Assembly: GCF_002355475.1 (NCBI RefSeq)
Contig: NZ_AP014862.1
Coordinates: 4,898,001-4,962,000, forward strand
From: Pseudomonas furukawaii
GTDB lineage: Bacteria; Pseudomonadota; Gammaproteobacteria; Pseudomonadales; Pseudomonadaceae
Direction: 5' to 3'
Length of the DNA: 64,000 nt
The notes beneath the pieces were generated by a model that saw only the letters and a list, made by a program, of their open reading frames with translations, did not search any database and was not told where the DNA came from. Made by a program: the position numbers and the translations under genes. This document shows, piece after piece, positions 50,631 to 58,891 of the stretch (positions are counted from its first letter, which is position 1; every line of letters starts with the position of its first letter).

Positions 50631-50763
50631 TACCGGAACACAGGTTGCGGAGCATTCCCACATCAGCATGGGAATCACCCCGACAGGTTTACCCCTCCCT
50701 CCTCCGTACCATCCGTCCCTGCGCCAACGCGCACCTTCACTCCCTGGTACGGAAGAACCCGCC

Positions 50764-51030
50764 ATGATCCTGAAAACCATCACCGTCGAGAACGAGGCCC
50801 GGGAATCGGCCAACGCGGTCATCCTGTGCAGCTTCGCCATCCCCCGGATCGACCGCAACATCCTCGTCTACACCCTCAACGAAGACAGCCGTCACGGCAC
50901 GTCCAAGGTCTATGTGGCCAGCGCCGTGCCAGAGGACGCCGGCTACCGCCTGGAGAACCTGGAGTCCGAAGAAGAATGGCGATGCGCAGTGGAGGTGCTG
51001 AAGCAGATCACCAAGGGGGTGGAAGAATGA
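50764..51030 (+). CDS. Uncharacterised 88-residue protein
   Basis: I do not recognise the family. The product is short, acidic and soluble, without signal peptide or membrane segment. It reads like an alpha/beta domain: VENEARESANAVILCSFAIP, NILVYTLNED and SKVYVASAVPED suggest three beta strands, then a Glu-rich helix to the end. The ATG at 50764 has GGAAG upstream. Its stop overlaps the start of the 349-residue gene by 4 bases (ATGA), so the two products are made together. Confidence 0.75.
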   Translation: MILKTITVENEARESANAVILCSFAIPRIDRNILVYTLNEDSRHGTSKVYVASAVPEDAGYRLENLESEEEWRCAVEVLKQITKGVEE

Positions 51031-52076
51031 GCGGATCGAACCTGCCCGAGTTCCACTTCATCGAGCTCGAGGGCGAGATCACCGGCGGCGACCGGCAGCC
51101 GCCCATCGCGACGGAGCACCGCTTCCTCTCGCTCAGCCGCGTCTCGATGAACAGGCTCATCGCCACCCGTGACAGCGCCAATACCGGCGACCCCTTGCCA
51201 TCCATATCCCCGCCCCGGGTCGACGAGCCCGCTACGCAGGCGTCGGCGCAGATCTCCGCCCTGGCACTGGGCGTGGACTTCAGCCTGCCGCCCGGCGACG
51301 GGGTAATCCCGCTCCTGGAGCCTGAGGCCCAGCCCCTCGAAGCCACCGAAGCCGCGCTGTCCCCTGCCGCCGAAGAGGCCGAACCGGTCGAGTCCCCCTC
51401 GCCCAGCGCCGAGGACACCCCGGCGGCCCCCAATCCCGAGACGCCGCCCGAGACGCCGGAAGTTGGGGCGTCCGGCGCGATCCCCACCCCATCCCTGGGC
51501 CTGGAGACCGACACCGTGCTCGGCGACGTGCAGAGCACCCTGGACTCCCTTGCGGAAATGGCGAAGGACCTCACCCAGCAGAAACTGGACGCCCTCAAGC
51601 AACAGGAGATCCAGGAGAAACGACGGCTCCAGCAGCAGGAGCGCGAACGCTTCCTCGCCGACAAGGAAGAACAACTGCGCCAGTTGGAGGCACGCCTGCT
51701 TCGGGAACAGCAGGCCCTGCAACGCGAGGTCGAGGAGCATGCGCGCGCCCAGGTCGAACGCAGCGCGGCCCTGAAGACCCTGGCGGAGAACCTTGAAGCC
51801 CGGGATCGCAACTCCGCCCGCCTGGCGGAAACCCTGCGTCAGGAGAAAGCCCGCAACGACGAACTGGGGGACACCCTGCAGCGTCGCGGCGATGCCCTGG
51901 ACGATCGCGAGGCGAGCCTGAATCGCAAGGAGGAGGACCTGGCGGAAAAGCTGAAGCAGCTCGTCGCCGCCAAGGACAGGTTTCGTAGCCTGGTGCGCTC
52001 CTTCAACGAAACGGTGCAATTCAACAACACCCTGAACGCCATCTCCAGCGCCAGCCTGGACGAAGGGCAATCCTGA
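51027..52076 (+). CDS. Uncharacterised coiled-coil protein, 349 residues
   Basis: No named family recognised. Three regions are visible: an N-terminal 1-60 stretch (FHFIELEGEITGG, LSLSRVSMNRLIATRD); a Pro/Ala/Glu/Ser-rich, probably disordered linker (about 65-165); and a long Glu/Gln/Arg/Lys/Leu coiled coil (about 170-325, KQQEIQEKRRLQQQERERF..). There is no signal peptide or membrane segment. It is translationally coupled to the 88-residue gene. The start used is the ATG overlapping that gene's stop; the open frame extends hundreds of bases upstream only as a shadow of plsB. Confidence 0.75.
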   Translation: MSGSNLPEFHFIELEGEITGGDRQPPIATEHRFLSLSRVSMNRLIATRDSANTGDPLPSISPPRVDEPATQASAQISALALGVDFSLPPGDGVIPLLEPEAQPLEATEAALSPAAEEAEPVESPSPSAEDTPAAPNPETPPETPEVGASGAIPTPSLGLETDTVLGDVQSTLDSLAEMAKDLTQQKLDALKQQEIQEKRRLQQQERERFLADKEEQLRQLEARLLREQQALQREVEEHARAQVERSAALKTLAENLEARDRNSARLAETLRQEKARNDELGDTLQRRGDALDDREASLNRKEEDLAEKLKQLVAAKDRFRSLVRSFNETVQFNNTLNAISSASLDEGQS

Positions 52077-52080
52077 CCCC

Positions 52081-52100
52081 ATCGCCCCTCCGGGGGCGAT
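52081..52100 (+). terminator. Hairpin after the two-gene unknown unit
   Basis: ATCGCCCC (52081-52088) pairs with GGGGCGAT (52093-52100) around TCCG, starting 4 bases after the stop codon. No long T-run. The rest of the 241-base gap to 52317 shows no gene; a weak TTAAAC (near 52206) could be a -10 for the DUF4197 gene. Confidence 0.5.
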
Positions 52101-52317
52101 TCCACTGGCCCGCTGGCCGCTTGCGCCCGCCATCCCACCAGCAGGGTGAACGCGCGCATCGAACGGGACGGCGGGCTGATCTTCGTCAGCGCCGAACGGC
52201 ACTCGGTTAAACTGGATAGGAGCGACCCGGCCCCCTGCGCATCAGGGTCGACCCGGTCCGCTGACGCGCACCTGATGCCGTCCGAACCACTCATCCCCCC
52301 GCCACAAGGATGCTGCA

Positions 52318-52995
52318 ATGATTCGAATCGCCACCCTTTGCGCCGGCCTCGCCCTGTCCGCCAGCGCCTTCGCCCTGTCCCTCGCAGACCTCAGCCAGCA
52401 GGACGCCAGTGGCGGCCTGAAGGATGCCCTGACCCAGGGCGCCAAGGTTGCCGTGCAGCAGTTGGGCAAACCCGGCGGCTTCGCCGATAACCCCGAGGTG
52501 CGCATCGAGCTGCCGGGCAATCTCGGCAAGGCCGCCAGGACGATGAAGATGATGGGCATGGGCGACCAGGTGGAACAGCTGGAAGCCACCATGAACAAGG
52601 CCGCCGAAGCCGCCGTTCCGGAAGCCCAGGCACTGCTGGTGGACGCCGTGAAGAAGATGACCGTGCAGGACGCCAAGTCGATCCTGGCCGGCACCGACGA
52701 CGCCGCCACCCAGTACCTGAACAAAACCAGCCGCGACCAGCTGCGCACCCGCTTCCTGCCCATCGTCAAGCAGGCCACCGACAAGGTGGGCCTGGCCCAG
52801 CAGTACAACAGCTTCGCCGGCCAGGCCGCCAGCTTCGGCGTGGTGGACGCCAAGAGCGCCAACATCGAGAGCTACGTGACCGAAGAAGCGCTGGATGGGT
52901 TGTTCAAGATGATCGCCGAGCAGGAAGCCAGCATCCGCCAGAACCCGGCGGGCGCCGCCACCAGCCTGGCGAAGAAGGTCTTCGGCGCCCTCTGA
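52318..52995 (+). CDS. DUF4197 domain exported protein
   Basis: The 225-residue product has a signal peptide (MIRIATLCAGLALSASAFA, cleavage near residue 19) and a mature domain matching DUF4197: LKDALTQGAKVAVQQLG, EVRIELPG, KMTVQDAKSILAGTDDAATQYL and the C-terminal TEEALDGLFKMIAEQE. It is a periplasmic, mostly helical protein of unknown function. A terminator shared with mexK follows. Confidence 0.85.
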   Translation: MIRIATLCAGLALSASAFALSLADLSQQDASGGLKDALTQGAKVAVQQLGKPGGFADNPEVRIELPGNLGKAARTMKMMGMGDQVEQLEATMNKAAEAAVPEAQALLVDAVKKMTVQDAKSILAGTDDAATQYLNKTSRDQLRTRFLPIVKQATDKVGLAQQYNSFAGQAASFGVVDAKSANIESYVTEEALDGLFKMIAEQEASIRQNPAGAATSLAKKVFGAL

Positions 52996-53013
52996 CGTCC
53001 CGCCGCACCAGGA

Positions 53014-53036
53014 GAAAGGCCCCGAAGGGGCCTTTC
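53014..53036. terminator. Bidirectional terminator between DUF4197 gene and mexK
   Basis: GAAAGGCCCC (53014-53023) pairs with GGGGCCTTTC (53027-53036) around GAA. It lies 18 bases after the DUF4197 stop and 4 before the mexK stop, so it serves both convergent genes. Confidence 0.8.
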
Positions 53037-53040
53037 TTGA

Positions 53041-56000
53041 TCAGTGGCTGAGGTGGGGATCCGCAGCGGAATCCGGCCGCACCTCCCGGGCCTCCACCGG
53101 CTTGACCCGGAACCAGGCCACATAGAGCGCCGGCAGGAACAGCAGGGTCAGTGCGGTGGCGACGATCAGGCCGCCCATGATCGCCACCGCCATGGGGCCG
53201 AAGAAGACGCTGCGGGACAGCGGGATCATGGCCAGCACCGCCGCCAGGGCGGTCAGGACGATAGGCCGGAATCGCCGCACGGTCGCCTCGATGATGGCGT
53301 GCCAGCGATCCAGGCCAGCAGCGATGTCCTGCTCGATCTGGTCCACCAGGATCACCGAGTTGCGCATGATCATCCCCGCCAGGGCGATGGTGCCGAGCAT
53401 GGCGACGAAGCCGAAGGGCTGGCGGAACACCAGCAGAAACAGGGTCACGCCGATCAGTCCCAGCGGCGCGGTGAGGAACACCATGGCCGAGCGGGAGAAG
53501 CTCTTCAGCTGCAGCATCAGCAGGGTCAGTACCACCACGATGAACAGCGGGACACCGGCGTTCACCGACTTCTGGCCCCGTGCCGAATCCTCCACCGTGC
53601 CGCCGACGTCCAGCAGGTAGCCATCCGGCAGCTCGGCCCGGATCGGGTCCAGGGTGGGCGAGATGGCCTGCACCAGGCTGGCCGGAAGCGACTTGTCGTA
53701 GATATCGGCGCGCACCGTGACGGTGGGCAGGCGGTTGCGGTGCCAGATGATGCCCTCCTCGAAGCCATACTCCAGGGTGGCGATCTGCGACAGCGGCACG
53801 CTCTGGCCGTTGTCGGTGGGCACCGCCAGGCTCGGCAGCAGCGCCAGCTCCTGGCGCTCGCGCACCGTGCCACGCAGGAGGATCTCGATCAGCTCGTTGT
53901 CCTCCCGGTAGTGGCTCACGGGTGCGCCGGTCAGCGAACTCTGCAGGAAGCGCGACAGGTCGGCGGTGCTCACCCCCATGGCGCGGGCGCGGTCCTGGTC
54001 GATATTCAGCCGCACCACCTTGCTCGGCTCCTCCCAGTCCAGGTGGACGTTCACCACATGGGGGTTCTCCCGCACCTTGTCGGCCACCTTGCGGGCCAGC
54101 TCGCGGACCTCGTCGATATGCTCGCCGGACACGCGGAACTGCACCGGATAGCCCACCGGCGGGCCGTTCTCCAGGCGCGATATGCGGCTGCGCAGGGTGG
54201 GGAAGTCATTGTTCAGCGTCTGGATCAGCCAGCTGCGGATTTCCTCCCGCTCCTCGATGGACTTGGCCAGCACCACGAACTGGGCGAAGCTCGCCGCCGG
54301 CAGCTGCTGGTCGAGGGGTAGATAGAAACGCGGCGAGCCGGTGCCGACATAGGCCACGTAGTTATCCACACCCGGATGGTCGCGCAGCAGCGCCTCCAGG
54401 CGCTTCACCTCGCCTTCGGTATTGGCCAGGGACGCGCCCTCGTTGAGCTTGAGGTCCACCATCAGCTCCAGGCGTCCGGACGGCGGAAAGAACTGCTGGG
54501 GCACCAGGCGGAACAGCATGATGGAGGCGACGAAGGCCGCCAGGGTCGCCAGGATCACGGTCTTGCGCCGCCGCACGCACCACTCCACGACGCGACGGAC
54601 GCGCTGGTAGAAGGGCGTGGCATAGGGATCATGGCCCCCGGCGCCGCCGCCATGCTTCTTCGCGTGCAGTTTGGCCAGGTCCGGTAGCAGGCGGTCGCCC
54701 AGGTAGGGCACGAACATCACTGCGGCGATCCAGGAAACCACCAGGGCGATGGTCACCACCTGGAAGATGGAGCGGGTGTATTCGCCGGTACCCGACTGGG
54801 CGGTGGCAATGGGCAGGAATCCGGCGGCGGTGATCAGGGTGCCGGTAAGCATCGGGAAGGCGGTACTGGTCCAGGCGTAGCTGGCGGCCTTGAGCCGGTC
54901 GTAGCCCTGCTCCATCTTGATGGCCATCATCTCCACCGCGATGATCGCGTCGTCCACCAGCAGCCCCAGCGCCAGCACCAGGGCGCCGAGGGAGATCTTG
55001 TGCAGGCCGATGCCGAGGTAGTACATGATCGCGAAGGTCATGGCCAGCACCAGCGGGATCGACAGCGCCACCACCAGGCCAGTGCGCAGGCCGAGGGAAA
55101 AGAAACTCACCAGCAGCACGATGACCAGGGCCTCGGTAAGCACCTGGACGAACTCGCCGACGCCCGTCTTCACCGCCGCCGGCTGGTCCGAGACCTTGCG
55201 CAGCTCCATGCCGGCCGGCAGCTTCTGCTGCAGGCGGGCGAACTCGGCCTCCAGCGCCTTGCCCAGCACCAGGATGTCGCCACCACTCTTCATGGACACG
55301 GCCAAGCCGATGGCATCCTCCCCCATGAAGCGCATGCGTGGTGCGGGCGGGTCGTTGAAACCGCGGCGCACATCGGCCACATCACCGATGCGGAAAGTAC
55401 GGTCACCCACGCGGATGGGGAAGTCGCGAATCTCCCGCACCGAGTCGAAACGACCGGATACCCGCAATTGCACACGGTCGGTCGGGGTTTCGAAGAAGCC
55501 TGCGGCAACCACCGCGTTCTGCTCCTCCAGGGCCTGCTGGACCACCGCCAGGGGCAGCCCGAGGGTCGCCAGCTTGGTGTTGGAAAGCTCGATCCAGATC
55601 TTCTCGTCCTGCAGCCCCAGCAGCTCCACCTTGCCCACATCCTTCACCCGCTGCAGCTGCAGCTGGATACGGTCGGCGTAATCCTTGAGCACGGCGTAGT
55701 CGAACCCTTCCCCGGTCAGCGCATAGATGTTGCCGAAGGTGGTGCCGAACTCGTCGTTGAAGAAGGGGCCCTGGATACCCTGGGGCAGCGTGTGGCGTAT
55801 ATCGCCGACCTTCTTCCGCACCTGGTACCAGAGCTCCGGTATCTCGTCGGAATGCATGGAATCCCGGGCGATGAAGGTCACCTGGGATTCACCGGGGCGC
55901 GAGAAGGAAACGATCTTGTCGTACTCGCCGGTCTCCATCAGCTTCTTCTCGATGCGTTCGGTGACCTGGCGGGACACTTCCTCGGCGCTCGCCCCCGGCC

Positions 56001-56157
56001 AGTTGGTGCGTATCACCATCGCCTTGAAGGTGAAGGGCGGGTCCTCGCTCTGACCCAGCTTGGTGTAGGAAATGGCACCCACCAGCCCCAGCAGCAGCAT
56101 GATGTAGAGGACGATCTGGCGGTTCTGCAGCGCCCAGGCGGAGAGGTTGAAGTTCAT
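53041..56157 (-). CDS. mexK: RND efflux transporter MexK
   Basis: MexK is the inner-membrane proton/drug antiporter of a tripartite pump. The 1038-residue product has 12 membrane segments and two large periplasmic loops, and the TM4 acidic pair in LVDDAIIAVEMM needed for proton transfer. The N-terminus MNFNLSAWALQNRQIVLYIM and SYTKLGQSEDPPFTFKAM fit the MexK/TriC-like subfamily. It is 5 bases after mexJ and thus co-transcribed. In P. aeruginosa MexJK exports triclosan (with OpmH) and erythromycin (with OprM). No outer-membrane channel gene is nearby here either. Confidence 0.9.
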   Translation of the reverse strand: MNFNLSAWALQNRQIVLYIMLLLGLVGAISYTKLGQSEDPPFTFKAMVIRTNWPGASAEEVSRQVTERIEKKLMETGEYDKIVSFSRPGESQVTFIARDSMHSDEIPELWYQVRKKVGDIRHTLPQGIQGPFFNDEFGTTFGNIYALTGEGFDYAVLKDYADRIQLQLQRVKDVGKVELLGLQDEKIWIELSNTKLATLGLPLAVVQQALEEQNAVVAAGFFETPTDRVQLRVSGRFDSVREIRDFPIRVGDRTFRIGDVADVRRGFNDPPAPRMRFMGEDAIGLAVSMKSGGDILVLGKALEAEFARLQQKLPAGMELRKVSDQPAAVKTGVGEFVQVLTEALVIVLLVSFFSLGLRTGLVVALSIPLVLAMTFAIMYYLGIGLHKISLGALVLALGLLVDDAIIAVEMMAIKMEQGYDRLKAASYAWTSTAFPMLTGTLITAAGFLPIATAQSGTGEYTRSIFQVVTIALVVSWIAAVMFVPYLGDRLLPDLAKLHAKKHGGGAGGHDPYATPFYQRVRRVVEWCVRRRKTVILATLAAFVASIMLFRLVPQQFFPPSGRLELMVDLKLNEGASLANTEGEVKRLEALLRDHPGVDNYVAYVGTGSPRFYLPLDQQLPAASFAQFVVLAKSIEEREEIRSWLIQTLNNDFPTLRSRISRLENGPPVGYPVQFRVSGEHIDEVRELARKVADKVRENPHVVNVHLDWEEPSKVVRLNIDQDRARAMGVSTADLSRFLQSSLTGAPVSHYREDNELIEILLRGTVRERQELALLPSLAVPTDNGQSVPLSQIATLEYGFEEGIIWHRNRLPTVTVRADIYDKSLPASLVQAISPTLDPIRAELPDGYLLDVGGTVEDSARGQKSVNAGVPLFIVVVLTLLMLQLKSFSRSAMVFLTAPLGLIGVTLFLLVFRQPFGFVAMLGTIALAGMIMRNSVILVDQIEQDIAAGLDRWHAIIEATVRRFRPIVLTALAAVLAMIPLSRSVFFGPMAVAIMGGLIVATALTLLFLPALYVAWFRVKPVEAREVRPDSAADPHLSH

Positions 56158-56162
56158 CGCGC

Positions 56163-57266
56163 CTACTCCTTGGCCAACAGCTTCACCAGACGGTTGGCCC
56201 GGTCCACCGGACGCACCTGCTGGCCCTCGCGGAGCACCTGGACGCCAGCCGCCACCACCCATTCATCCGGCTTCAGGCCCTCCAGCACCGGCACCCGGTC
56301 CTCGCCATAGGGACCCACGCGGACCCGTCGACGCTGGAGTGTGGAACTCTGCGGGTCGACCACCCACACATAGGGCTGGCCCGCCTCCGCGGTCAGGGCG
56401 GAGAGCGGCACCGACAGCGGCACCTCGCCCTGGCTGCGAATGAAGACACGGGCACTCTGGCCGAGCTCCGCCGGCACCTTGCCGGCGAGGAAGGCAACCC
56501 GTGCGGCGAAGGTGCGGGACTGCGGATCGGCCGCCGGGGCCAGCTCGCGTATCCGCGCCGGGAACCGCTGCCCGGGCAGGGACCAGAGCTCCACCGCCAC
56601 GTCCTGCCCTACCTTGAAGCGGTCGATGGCGTGCTCCGGCAAGCTGATCAGCACTTCGCGCTCACCGTCGGCCGCCAGGGTGAACAGGGTCTGGCCAGCA
56701 GCCACCACCTGCCCCACCTCCGCACGACGGCTGGCGATCACCCCGTCCTGGGACGCCCGCAGTACGGTGTAGGCGGCCTGGTTGCTGGCCACGTTGAACT
56801 CGGCCTTGATCTGCTTCACCCGCGCTTCGCCCGCACGGTACTGGTTCTCCACGTTGTCGTACTGGGAGCGGCTGATCATCTGCCGGTCCAGCAGGGTCCG
56901 GTAGCGATCGCGCTCGGCCCGCACCAGCTTGAGATTGGCCTCGGCGGCCGCGACCTGGGCCCGGCTGGCCTCGAGCTGAAGGCGGACATCCTGAGGGTCG
57001 AGTTCGGCCAGCGGCTGCTCCTTCTTCACCCGCTGCCCCACTTCCACCAGCCGTTTGGCCACCTTGCCGCCGATGCGGAAAGCCAGCTCCGGCTCATAGC
57101 GCGCCCGCACCTCACCCGGGAAGGTGTCCACCGCATCGGCGGCCGGTTCCGGCTGCACCACCATGGCCGGCTGCACCAGGGGCTGCGCACTCTCGCCGTT
57201 GCCACAGGCCGTGAGCAGGAGAGGAAGGGTCAGGGACACAGCGAGGGGCAAGGCACGGCGAAACAT
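56163..57266 (-). CDS. mexJ: Membrane fusion protein MexJ
   Basis: MexJ is the periplasmic adaptor of the pump. The 367-residue product has a lipoprotein signal (LLLTACGNG) with lipid-anchored Cys21, then the lipoyl-like and helical-hairpin domains (YEPELAFRIGGKVAKRLVEVGQRVKK; RAQVAAAEANLKLVRAERDRYR) and the beta-barrel domain. The length equals my memory of P. aeruginosa MexJ. The ATG at 57266 has AAAGG upstream. It is divergent from mexL, its presumed repressor. Confidence 0.9.
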   Translation of the reverse strand: MFRRALPLAVSLTLPLLLTACGNGESAQPLVQPAMVVQPEPAADAVDTFPGEVRARYEPELAFRIGGKVAKRLVEVGQRVKKEQPLAELDPQDVRLQLEASRAQVAAAEANLKLVRAERDRYRTLLDRQMISRSQYDNVENQYRAGEARVKQIKAEFNVASNQAAYTVLRASQDGVIASRRAEVGQVVAAGQTLFTLAADGEREVLISLPEHAIDRFKVGQDVAVELWSLPGQRFPARIRELAPAADPQSRTFAARVAFLAGKVPAELGQSARVFIRSQGEVPLSVPLSALTAEAGQPYVWVVDPQSSTLQRRRVRVGPYGEDRVPVLEGLKPDEWVVAAGVQVLREGQQVRPVDRANRLVKLLAKE

Positions 57267-57298
57267 GATGAATGACCTTTCGCGAAGAGCAGCTGGAA

Positions 57299-57350
57299 TA
57301 TTTATACTGACGGGTATAGTAAAAATAGCGAACTCACCAGTCCAGTATTT
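57299..57350. promoter_or_regulatory. mexJ-mexL operator/promoter region
   Basis: The 92-base divergent gap is AT-rich, unlike its surroundings. It contains TATAC (57303-57307) and GTATA (57314-57318), an inverted repeat with a 6-base spacer, embedded in TATAAA and TATAGT boxes readable on the two strands, plus an exact GTATTT (57345-57350). I recall MexL sites described as GTATTT repeats. Overlap of both promoters with the palindrome would let one repressor control both genes. Confidence 0.45.
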
Positions 57351-57358
57351 AGAAAGAA

Positions 57359-57994
57359 ATGTCTGACAATTCATTTCCGACCAGCGGCCCCGGCCGCCCA
57401 AAAGACCCCGCGAAGAGAAAGGCGATTCTGGAAGCCGCCAAGAATCTTTTCCTGAGGAATGGCTACGACGGCAGCAGCATGGACGCCATCGCCGCCGAGG
57501 CCGGCGTATCCAAGCTCACGGTGTACAGCCACTTCACCGACAAGGAGACGCTGTTCTCCGCCGCCGTGAAGGCCAAGTGCGAGGAGCAGTTGCCCGAACT
57601 GCTGTTCGAACTGCCGCCGGGCGCCGACATCGAGAGCGTGCTGCTGAACATCGGACGCAGCTTCCACCAGCTCATCAACAGCCGGGAATCCCTGGAGTTG
57701 CACCGGGTGATGGTGGCCCTGGCGACCCAGGATCCCAAGCTGTCACGGATGTTCTACGAAGCCGGGCCGCTGCAGATCCTGCGGGAGATGACCGGCTTGC
57801 TCGGCCAGGCGCACCTGGCGGGCAAGCTGCGCATCGAGCACCCGCAGAACGCCGCCGATCACTTCTTCTGCCTGATCAAGGGAGGGCACAACTTCCGCCT
57901 GCTGATGGGTTGCGGCACGGCGCTGGAGGGCGACGAGGCGGAGCGGCATGTGAAGGAAGTGGTGGAGCTCTTCGTCAAGGCTTATGCACCTTAG
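57359..57994 (+). CDS. mexL: TetR-family repressor MexL
   Basis: The 211-residue product has the TetR N-terminal HTH (about 20-65: ILEAAKNLFLRNGYDGSSM, AEAGVSKLTVYSHFTDKETLF) and a longer ligand-binding C-terminal domain. Divergent orientation from mexJ-mexK and resemblance to P. aeruginosa MexL (212 residues, from memory) support its role as repressor of the pump and itself. The start codon has a weak AGAAAGAA site. A hairpin shared with rsmJ follows. Confidence 0.9.
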   Translation: MSDNSFPTSGPGRPKDPAKRKAILEAAKNLFLRNGYDGSSMDAIAAEAGVSKLTVYSHFTDKETLFSAAVKAKCEEQLPELLFELPPGADIESVLLNIGRSFHQLINSRESLELHRVMVALATQDPKLSRMFYEAGPLQILREMTGLLGQAHLAGKLRIEHPQNAADHFFCLIKGGHNFRLLMGCGTALEGDEAERHVKEVVELFVKAYAP

Positions 57995-58002
57995 CCCTGA
58001 AG

Positions 58003-58034
58003 ACTGGCGAGCCGGACGCCTCCCGCTCGCCAGT
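58003..58034. terminator. Hairpin between convergent mexL and rsmJ
   Basis: ACTGGCGAGC (58003-58012) pairs perfectly with GCTCGCCAGT (58025-58034) around 12 bases. It has no T-run but is the only structure between the two convergent genes. Confidence 0.5.
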
Positions 58035-58057
58035 GCAGCCGGCTTTGTCCGGGCGCC

Positions 58058-58825
58058 CTAGAGCTTCTTCTTCGGATAGATGTCGTAGCGGCTCGACTTG
58101 CCTTCCAGCGCATAGCTCGGCTTGGGCCCCTCGACGACGGGCGCCTTGCGCGGACGCTTGACCACGACCCGGTGGCTGGCCAGGGCCAGGGCCGCCTCCA
58201 GCAGCGCCGGCGCGTCCTGGTCGTCACCCACCAGGGGGCGGAACAGGCGCATCTCCTTCTTCACCAGGGCGCTCTTGTCGCGGTGGGGGAACATCGGATC
58301 AAGGTAGATCACCTGGGGCGGCTCTCCCGCCCAGGCGCGCATCCGCTCGATGGCATTGGCCTGCAGCAGTTGCATCCGCGCGACGATGGGGGCGGTTTCC
58401 GGGTCCAGGCGTCCGCGAGTCAGGCCGTCCTCCAGCAACGCGGCGATCAGCGGCTGGCGCTCGATCAGGGTCATGTCGCAGCCCAGGGAGGCCAGCACGA
58501 AGGCATCACGCCCCAGGCCCGCCGTCGCATCCAGCACGCGGGGACGGACGCCGGGCTGGACTCCCACCGCCTTGGCGATCATCTGCCCGCTGCCACCGCC
58601 GAACTTGCGCCGGTGAGCCACCGCTCCCTCGACGAAATCCACCCGCACCGGTCCCGGTGAGTCCGGCCCCAGCTGAAGCAGTTGCAACCCCTGCGCCCCC
58701 AGTTGCAGGGCGAAGTCGGCTTCCCCGTCGCACGCCAGCCCCAGGCGCTCCGCCCAGGTCGCAAGCGCCTCGGCAAAGGCCGGCTCAAGCGGCTCCGCCC
58801 TTACCCTGACTACTTCATCACTCAT
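58058..58825 (-). CDS. rsmJ: 16S rRNA (guanine-N2)-methyltransferase RsmJ
   Basis: RsmJ methylates G1516 (E. coli numbering) of 16S rRNA. The 255-residue product has [19 protein letters not shown] (SAM site), [17 protein letters not shown] and [18 protein letters not shown], hallmarks of the family, and a basic C-terminus. Start ATG 58825 gives [12 protein letters not shown]; an upstream GTG-type extension of 12 codons is rejected. Confidence 0.93.
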   Translation of the reverse strand: MSDEVVRVRAEPLEPAFAEALATWAERLGLACDGEADFALQLGAQGLQLLQLGPDSPGPVRVDFVEGAVAHRRKFGGGSGQMIAKAVGVQPGVRPRVLDATAGLGRDAFVLASLGCDMTLIERQPLIAALLEDGLTRGRLDPETAPIVARMQLLQANAIERMRAWAGEPPQVIYLDPMFPHRDKSALVKKEMRLFRPLVGDDQDAPALLEAALALASHRVVVKRPRKAPVVEGPKPSYALEGKSSRYDIYPKKKL

Positions 58826-58891
58826 CGACGCACCACGACCCTGCGGAGAAAACCCGCGCATTCTGCCAGAGCCCGGCGATCAAGGCAGGCC

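Noticed and set aside
48400..50661. A minus-strand open frame of 753 codons opposite plsB
   Set aside because: Antisense shadow; the PlsB frame has all the acyltransferase motifs.
50109..51026. Upstream extension of the coiled-coil gene back into plsB
   Set aside because: The extension reads the end of plsB in another frame and crosses the 88-residue gene; the ATG overlapping that gene's stop is the sensible start.
52146..52490. A 114-codon plus-strand frame between the coiled-coil gene and DUF4197 gene
   Set aside because: It runs into DUF4197 in another frame, has no ribosome site and a low-complexity Arg/Pro-rich composition.
53041..57994. Alternative reading of the RND genes as TriABC or MexAB
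   Set aside because: There is one adaptor, no channel gene and a divergent TetR gene resembling MexL, which fits MexJK better.
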